Assembly (NCBI GenBank): GCA_021802595.1
Contig: JAJZRT010000090.1
Location: 1 to 9,873, forward strand
DNA from: Pseudomonadota bacterium
Lineage (GTDB): Bacteria > Pseudomonadota > Gammaproteobacteria > Burkholderiales > Thiobacillaceae
Length of the DNA: 9,873 nt
Reading direction: 5' to 3'
Shown here: in pieces, positions 6,865 to 9,873 of the stretch
How the letters are laid out: every line of letters begins with the position of its first letter
Numbering within the stretch: position 1 is the stretch's first letter
Position numbers and translations under genes: made by a program
The notes under the pieces: generated by a model
What the model was told of the DNA's origin: nothing
Seen by the model: only the letters and a program-made list of their open reading frames with translations
The model's database searches: none

Positions 6865-8247
6865 TTGAATCCCATGCAGCTTCCCGCCCCTCGCCCCTCG
6901 ACTATGGATTCCTTCTGGGACCTTTGCCAAGAGCGCTTTCGCGCCAATCTGACCCAGCAGCAATTCAGCACATGGATCAAACCCCTCGTATTTGACGATG
7001 CGGGCGGGGACGTGCGCATTCTGGCGCCCAACCATTTCGTGATGGATTGGGTACGCGAGAAATTCTCCGAGCACATCGACAACTGGGCGCAGGAATTCTA
7101 TGCACGCCCCGTCTCGATTACCTATGCGCTCGGCAAAAAAACGGGCGCCCCACGCTCGCACGCCACGCCGGCATTCCCCGCCACTCCTGCGGAAGCTCCG
7201 CCCAGCGCCGCCGGACCTGCCCAGATGGGGATGCGCATCAATCCCGGCTTCACCTTCGACAATTTCGTCTCCGGCCGCGCCAACCAGCTGGCACGCGCTG
7301 CTGCGCTGCAAATCGCCGACAACCCTGGTGTCGCCTACAACCCGCTGTTCGTCTATGGTGGGGTTGGACTGGGCAAGACCCATTTGCTGCAGGCCATCGG
7401 CAACACCGTGCGCCTGGCCAATCCCAACGCACGCATCAGCTACATCCACGCCAACGATTACGTGGACGATGTAGTCAAGGCCTATCTCAACAAACAGTTC
7501 GACGATCTCAAGCGCCGCTACATGTCGCTCGACCTGCTGCTGATCGACGACATCCAGTTCCTGGCCAAGAAGGACCGCACCCAGGAAGAGTTTTTCTACG
7601 TCTTCAATTCGCTGATCGAGAACAAGAAGCAGATCGTCATCACCTGCGACACCTTCCCCAAGGAAATCAGCGGGCTGGACGACCGGCTGAAATCCCGGTT
7701 TGCCTGGGGCCTGACGGTGGCCGTCGAGCCGCCGGAACTGGAAATGCGCGTCGCGATCCTGCTGGCCAAGGCGCAGGCGGAGAACATCCGTCTCGACGAG
7801 AACGTCGCCTTCTTCATCGCCAAGCAGGTGCGTTCCAACGTGCGCGAACTGGAAGGCGCCCTCAAGCGGGTCATCGCGTTCTCGCGCTTCCATGAAAAAC
7901 CCATCACCATGGAACTGGTAAAGGAGGCTCTGCGCGACCTGATCGCGTCGACCTCGCGCATCGTCTCGATCGAGAATATCCAGAAAACCGTCGCCGACTT
8001 CTACAAGATCAAGGTGGCCGACATGTTTTCCAAGAAGCGGACGCGCAATCTGGCCCGTCCGCGGCAGATTGCGATGGCGCTGGCCAAGGAACTCACCAAC
8101 CAGAGTCTGCCGGAAATCGGCGAATCCTTTGGCGGGCGCGACCACACCACGGTGATTCATGCCTGTCGCAAGGTGGCCGAACTGCGCGAGACCGAAGCCG
8201 ACATCGGCCGCGACTACCTGGTGTTATTACAAAGCCTGACAGGCTGA
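6865..8247 (+). CDS. dnaA: Chromosomal replication initiator protein DnaA
   Basis: DnaA binds DnaA boxes, melts the origin and helps load the replicative helicase. With the TTG start the protein is 460 residues; E. coli DnaA has 467. Domain I (FWDLCQERF...QFSTWIKPL, about 17-41) mediates self- and helicase contacts. A Pro/Ala-rich linker spans about 92-125. The AAA+ domain begins at [15 protein letters not shown] and shows Walker [10 protein letters not shown] (165-173), Walker [10 protein letters not shown] (224-232), the arginine-containing LKSRFAWG (275-282) and sensor [13 protein letters not shown] (325-335). The DNA-binding domain IV has the signature [16 protein letters not shown] (421-436). 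All key residues are present. The start is uncertain: TTG 6865 has the ribosome binding site, but ATG 6874 and ATG 6904 (MDSFWDLC...) are in frame, and 6904 matches the usual DnaA N-terminus. It is divergent from rpmH and is followed by the putative origin. Confidence 0.97.
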   Translation: MNPMQLPAPRPSTMDSFWDLCQERFRANLTQQQFSTWIKPLVFDDAGGDVRILAPNHFVMDWVREKFSEHIDNWAQEFYARPVSITYALGKKTGAPRSHATPAFPATPAEAPPSAAGPAQMGMRINPGFTFDNFVSGRANQLARAAALQIADNPGVAYNPLFVYGGVGLGKTHLLQAIGNTVRLANPNARISYIHANDYVDDVVKAYLNKQFDDLKRRYMSLDLLLIDDIQFLAKKDRTQEEFFYVFNSLIENKKQIVITCDTFPKEISGLDDRLKSRFAWGLTVAVEPPELEMRVAILLAKAQAENIRLDENVAFFIAKQVRSNVRELEGALKRVIAFSRFHEKPITMELVKEALRDLIASTSRIVSIENIQKTVADFYKIKVADMFSKKRTRNLARPRQIAMALAKELTNQSLPEIGESFGGRDHTTVIHACRKVAELRETEADIGRDYLVLLQSLTG

Positions 8248-8255
8248 GGATGGAA

Positions 8256-8264
8256 TGTGGATAA
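8256..8264 (-). promoter_or_regulatory. DnaA box, dnaA-proximal side of the candidate oriC
   Basis: The minus strand reads TTATCCACA, a perfect match. It begins 9 nt after the dnaA stop and points away from the AT-rich half of the gap. Confidence 0.8.
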
Positions 8265-8323
8265 AGCGGCCCGAGTGAATGGCGTGGAAAAACCATCCCC
8301 ATCTTTCCCAGGTTCCCCTGCGC

Positions 8324-8332
8324 TTATCCACA
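8324..8332 (+). promoter_or_regulatory. DnaA box, AT-rich side of the candidate oriC
   Basis: The plus strand reads TTATCCACA, a perfect match in the opposite orientation to the box at 8256. It lies about 25 bp from the AT-rich block and directly abuts the left arm of the inverted repeat at 8333, the position expected of a box from which DnaA would extend onto the unwinding element. Confidence 0.8.
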
Positions 8333-8395
8333 GCCTGAAACAATGGGCACATCGCTGTTTTAATTATGAAAAAAGGCTTACCCCCAGTTTCAGGC
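8333..8395. repeat. 9-bp perfect inverted repeat flanking the AT-rich segment of oriC
   Basis: GCCTGAAAC at 8333-8341 and GTTTCAGGC at 8387-8395 are exact inverses, 45 nt apart. The interval contains the AT-rich block TTTTAATTATGAAAAAA. The left arm starts immediately after a perfect DnaA box. It may be a protein-binding site pair or a cruciform-forming element; the role is not known. Confidence 0.5.
8335..8364 (+). promoter_or_regulatory. Possible dnaN promoter inside oriC
   Basis: CTGAAA (8335-8340, 4/6 of the -35 consensus) is followed after 18 bp by TTTAAT (8359-8364, 5/6 of the -10 consensus). Transcription would start near 8371, about 55 nt before dnaN. The -35 lies 3 nt from a DnaA box, so binding by DnaA could affect it. 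AT-rich origin DNA produces such matches by chance, so this is tentative. Confidence 0.3.
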
Positions 8396-8426
8396 CGCCT
8401 TTATTATGATTCTCAGGAATATATAA

Positions 8427-9530
8427 ATGCTATTAGTACAAAGCGAACGCAACGCCCTGCTGGCTTCCCTCACTTCGGTTGTGGGGGTCGTCGAACGACG
8501 TCATACCCTGCCCATCCTGTCCAATCTCCTGCTGGAGAAAAAGGGCGGCAAACTGACCCTGCTGGCAACCGATCTGGAACTGCAGGTCAGTACGCAGCTG
8601 GATGTGCCGGCGGGCGAGGATTTCGCCATCACCATCGCGGCCCGCAAGCTGTTCGACATCGTGCGCGCCCTGCCCGATTCCGCCAAGGTCAAGCTCGATT
8701 CCAAGGACAGCCAGGTGGTGGTCAGCGCCGGCAAGTCGCGCTTCACCCTGCAGACCCTGCCCGCCGCCGATTTTCCGCGGGTCGAGACGGGCGCAGGCTT
8801 GGGCGAGGCGATCCGCCTGCCGCAGAAAACGCTGAAGCGCCTGTTGCAGCTGGTGCAGTTCGCCATGGCCAGCCAGGACATCCGCTATTACCTCAACGGC
8901 ATGTTGCTGGTGCTGGAAGGCAAGCAGCTGCGCGTGGTGGCGACCGACGGCCATCGCCTGAGCTATGCCGAAACTGAATTGGAAACCGAGGCCACAGCGC
9001 GCGAAGTCATCATTCCGCGCAAGACCGTGGTCGAACTGTCCAAGCTGCTGGGCGACGTGGAGGACCCGGTCGAACTGCGCATCGGTACCAACCAGGTCAC
9101 CATCACCTTGCCCGGCACCGAACTGGTGACCAAGGTGGTCGATGGCAAATTCCCCGACTACCAGCGGGTCATCCCGGCCAACCAGCCGCGCCACCTCAAG
9201 GCCAACCGCCAGACGGTGATGCAGGCCCTGCAGCGCGCCGCGATCCTGTCGAACGAGAAATTCCGCGGTGTGCGCCTGGTGATGAGCGAGAACACGCTGG
9301 GCATTGTCTGCAACAACAACGAGCAGGAAGAAGCCGCCGACGAAATCGAGGTTAGCTACAGCGGCGACCCGCTCGATGTCGGCTTCAACGTGACCTATCT
9401 GCTGGACGGCCTCGGCGCGGTCAACACCGACGAGATCACGCTGTCGCTGGGCGACGCCAACAGCAGCATGCTGCTCACCAGCGAAGGTGAACCCGGCTTC
9501 AAGTACGTCGTCATGCCGATGCGCATCTAG
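8427..9530 (+). CDS. dnaN: DNA polymerase III beta subunit (sliding clamp)
   Basis: DnaN dimerises into the ring that tethers DNA polymerase III to its template and serves as a docking platform for repair and regulatory proteins. The product is 367 residues, the expected length (E. coli 366), and should fold into three repeated clamp domains. The N-terminus reads [15 protein letters not shown], followed by [14 protein letters not shown]. The middle shows YYLNGMLL and [10 protein letters not shown], and the protein ends with the conserved YVVMPMRI, part of the hydrophobic pocket that binds clamp-interacting motifs. ATG 8427 has AGGA 8 nt upstream, which decides the start. It lies 179 nt after dnaA across the putative origin and 46 nt before gyrB. 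Nothing about the sequence looks unusual. Confidence 0.98.
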   Translation: MLLVQSERNALLASLTSVVGVVERRHTLPILSNLLLEKKGGKLTLLATDLELQVSTQLDVPAGEDFAITIAARKLFDIVRALPDSAKVKLDSKDSQVVVSAGKSRFTLQTLPAADFPRVETGAGLGEAIRLPQKTLKRLLQLVQFAMASQDIRYYLNGMLLVLEGKQLRVVATDGHRLSYAETELETEATAREVIIPRKTVVELSKLLGDVEDPVELRIGTNQVTITLPGTELVTKVVDGKFPDYQRVIPANQPRHLKANRQTVMQALQRAAILSNEKFRGVRLVMSENTLGIVCNNNEQEEAADEIEVSYSGDPLDVGFNVTYLLDGLGAVNTDEITLSLGDANSSMLLTSEGEPGFKYVVMPMRI

Positions 9531-9538
9531 GCGCATCG
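9517..9538 (+). terminator. Hairpin with the dnaN stop codon in its loop
   Basis: CGATGCGC at 9517-9524 and GCGCATCG at 9531-9538 form a perfect 8-bp GC-rich stem with the 6-nt loop ATCTAG, which contains the dnaN stop TAG (9528-9530). Only a broken T-rich stretch (GTTTCGATTT) follows. It could act as a weak terminator or attenuator, or as a 3' stabiliser between dnaN and gyrB. The structure is seen; the function is inferred. Confidence 0.45.
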
Positions 9539-9576
9539 CGTTTCGATTTCACGCAGCAACAACCGACAGGAACACC

Positions 9577-9873
9577 ATGAGCAAGAAGCCCGACGACGCA
9601 ACGCCCGAAAAAGGCAACGGCGGTTACGATGAAGACAGCATCCAGCAGCTGGAAGGCCTGGAGGCAGTGCGCAAGCGCCCCGGCATGTACATCGGCGACA
9701 CGTCCGACGGCACCGGCCTGCATCACATGGTGTTCGAGGTGCTCGACAACGCGATCGACGAGGCGCTGGCCGGTTACTGCGACGACATCAAGGTCATCAT
9801 CCACCCCGACAATTCCATTTCGATCAGCGACAACGGCCGCGGCATTCCGGTCGGCATCAAGTTCGACGACAAG
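9577..9873 (+). CDS. gyrB: DNA gyrase subunit B, N-terminal part (3' end cut by window edge)
   Basis: GyrB is the ATPase subunit of DNA gyrase, which introduces negative supercoils and is needed for fork progression and initiation. The 99 codons present run in frame to the window edge; a complete GyrB has about 800 residues. They cover the start of the GHKL ATPase domain: [17 protein letters not shown] (25-41), then [18 protein letters not shown] with the predicted catalytic Glu54 and Mg/ATP-binding Asn58, and SDNGRGIPV with the ATP-contacting Asp85. ParE is a possible alternative, but the position directly after dnaN makes GyrB the clear choice. ATG 9577 has AGGA 5 nt upstream. recF, often found between dnaN and gyrB in other bacteria, is absent, which is common in betaproteobacteria. 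Confidence 0.95.
   Translation, partial: MSKKPDDATPEKGNGGYDEDSIQQLEGLEAVRKRPGMYIGDTSDGTGLHHMVFEVLDNAIDEALAGYCDDIKVIIHPDNSISISDNGRGIPVGIKFDDK

Larger units (their letters stand above)
8248..8426. other. oriC: Candidate chromosomal replication origin (oriC) between dnaA and dnaN
   Basis: This 179-nt non-coding gap has two perfect DnaA boxes facing each other (8256-8264 on minus, 8324-8332 on plus). Two weaker 7/9 matches are TTTTCCACG (minus, 8291-8283) and TTACCCCCA (plus, 8378-8386). The half next to dnaN is strikingly AT-rich for this genome, especially 8357-8374 and 8400-8433, and is the likely unwinding element. A 9-bp inverted repeat brackets the first AT-rich block. The gene context (dnaA-dnaN) is a standard origin site. 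Box number is low compared with E. coli, and the box upstream of dnaA may belong to the same functional origin. Confidence 0.75.

Noticed and set aside
6859..8160. A 433-codon open frame on the minus strand opposite dnaA
   Set aside because: It is the complement of an unambiguous dnaA, with no family motif and no ribosome binding site that I can see.
8433..9536. A 367-codon open frame on the minus strand opposite dnaN
   Set aside because: It mirrors dnaN almost exactly in extent, as expected of a GC-rich shadow frame.
1..9873. Search for CRISPR arrays, tRNA or rRNA genes, insertion sequences and phage or defence genes
   Set aside because: No regular repeats, cloverleaf-like segments, transposase frames or terminal inverted repeats were seen; nearly all DNA is accounted for by conserved genes.

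Overview
The window is the replication-origin neighbourhood of a GC-rich bacterial chromosome. Two gene sets diverge from about position 6700-6860. On the minus strand lie rpmH, rnpA, yidC and mnmE; on the plus strand lie dnaA, dnaN and gyrB. The protein sequences, the rpmH-rnpA-yidC-mnmE order and the direct dnaN-gyrB junction without recF fit a betaproteobacterium. The cytochrome content hints at a respiratory or chemolithotrophic lineage such as Nitrosomonadales/Hydrogenophilales, but the genus cannot be read from the sequence alone.

Layout. Positions 1-1738 (minus) hold an ABC exporter fused to its ATPase, cut by the window edge. Positions 1875-3040 (minus) hold a two-gene unit, a lipoprotein class II c-type cytochrome followed with a 4-nt overlap by a membrane cytochrome b561-type protein. 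Positions 3154-6677 (minus) hold mnmE, yidC, rnpA and rpmH, packed tightly and with yidC/mnmE overlapping. A strong rpmH promoter is at 6757-6786. The divergent intergenic region carries one perfect DnaA box. dnaA (6865-8247) is followed by a 179-nt gap with two more perfect DnaA boxes, AT-rich DNA and a 9-bp inverted repeat, the best candidate for oriC. dnaN (8427-9530) and the 5' part of gyrB (9577 to the edge) follow. No gene-free stretch exceeds about 190 bases.

Function. The minus-strand cluster makes ribosomal protein L34, the RNase P protein, the membrane insertase YidC and the tRNA U34-modifying GTPase MnmE. The plus-strand cluster makes the initiator, the sliding clamp and DNA gyrase subunit B. 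The cytochrome pair is probably a quinol-linked electron-transfer unit, accessory to this core.

I found no clearly new biological system. The points most worth a second look are the absence of yidD between rnpA and yidC, the c-type cytochrome lipoprotein/b561 pair beside the origin cluster, a long hairpin enclosing the mnmE stop codon, a hairpin enclosing the dnaN stop codon, and the arrangement of DnaA boxes on both sides of dnaA.
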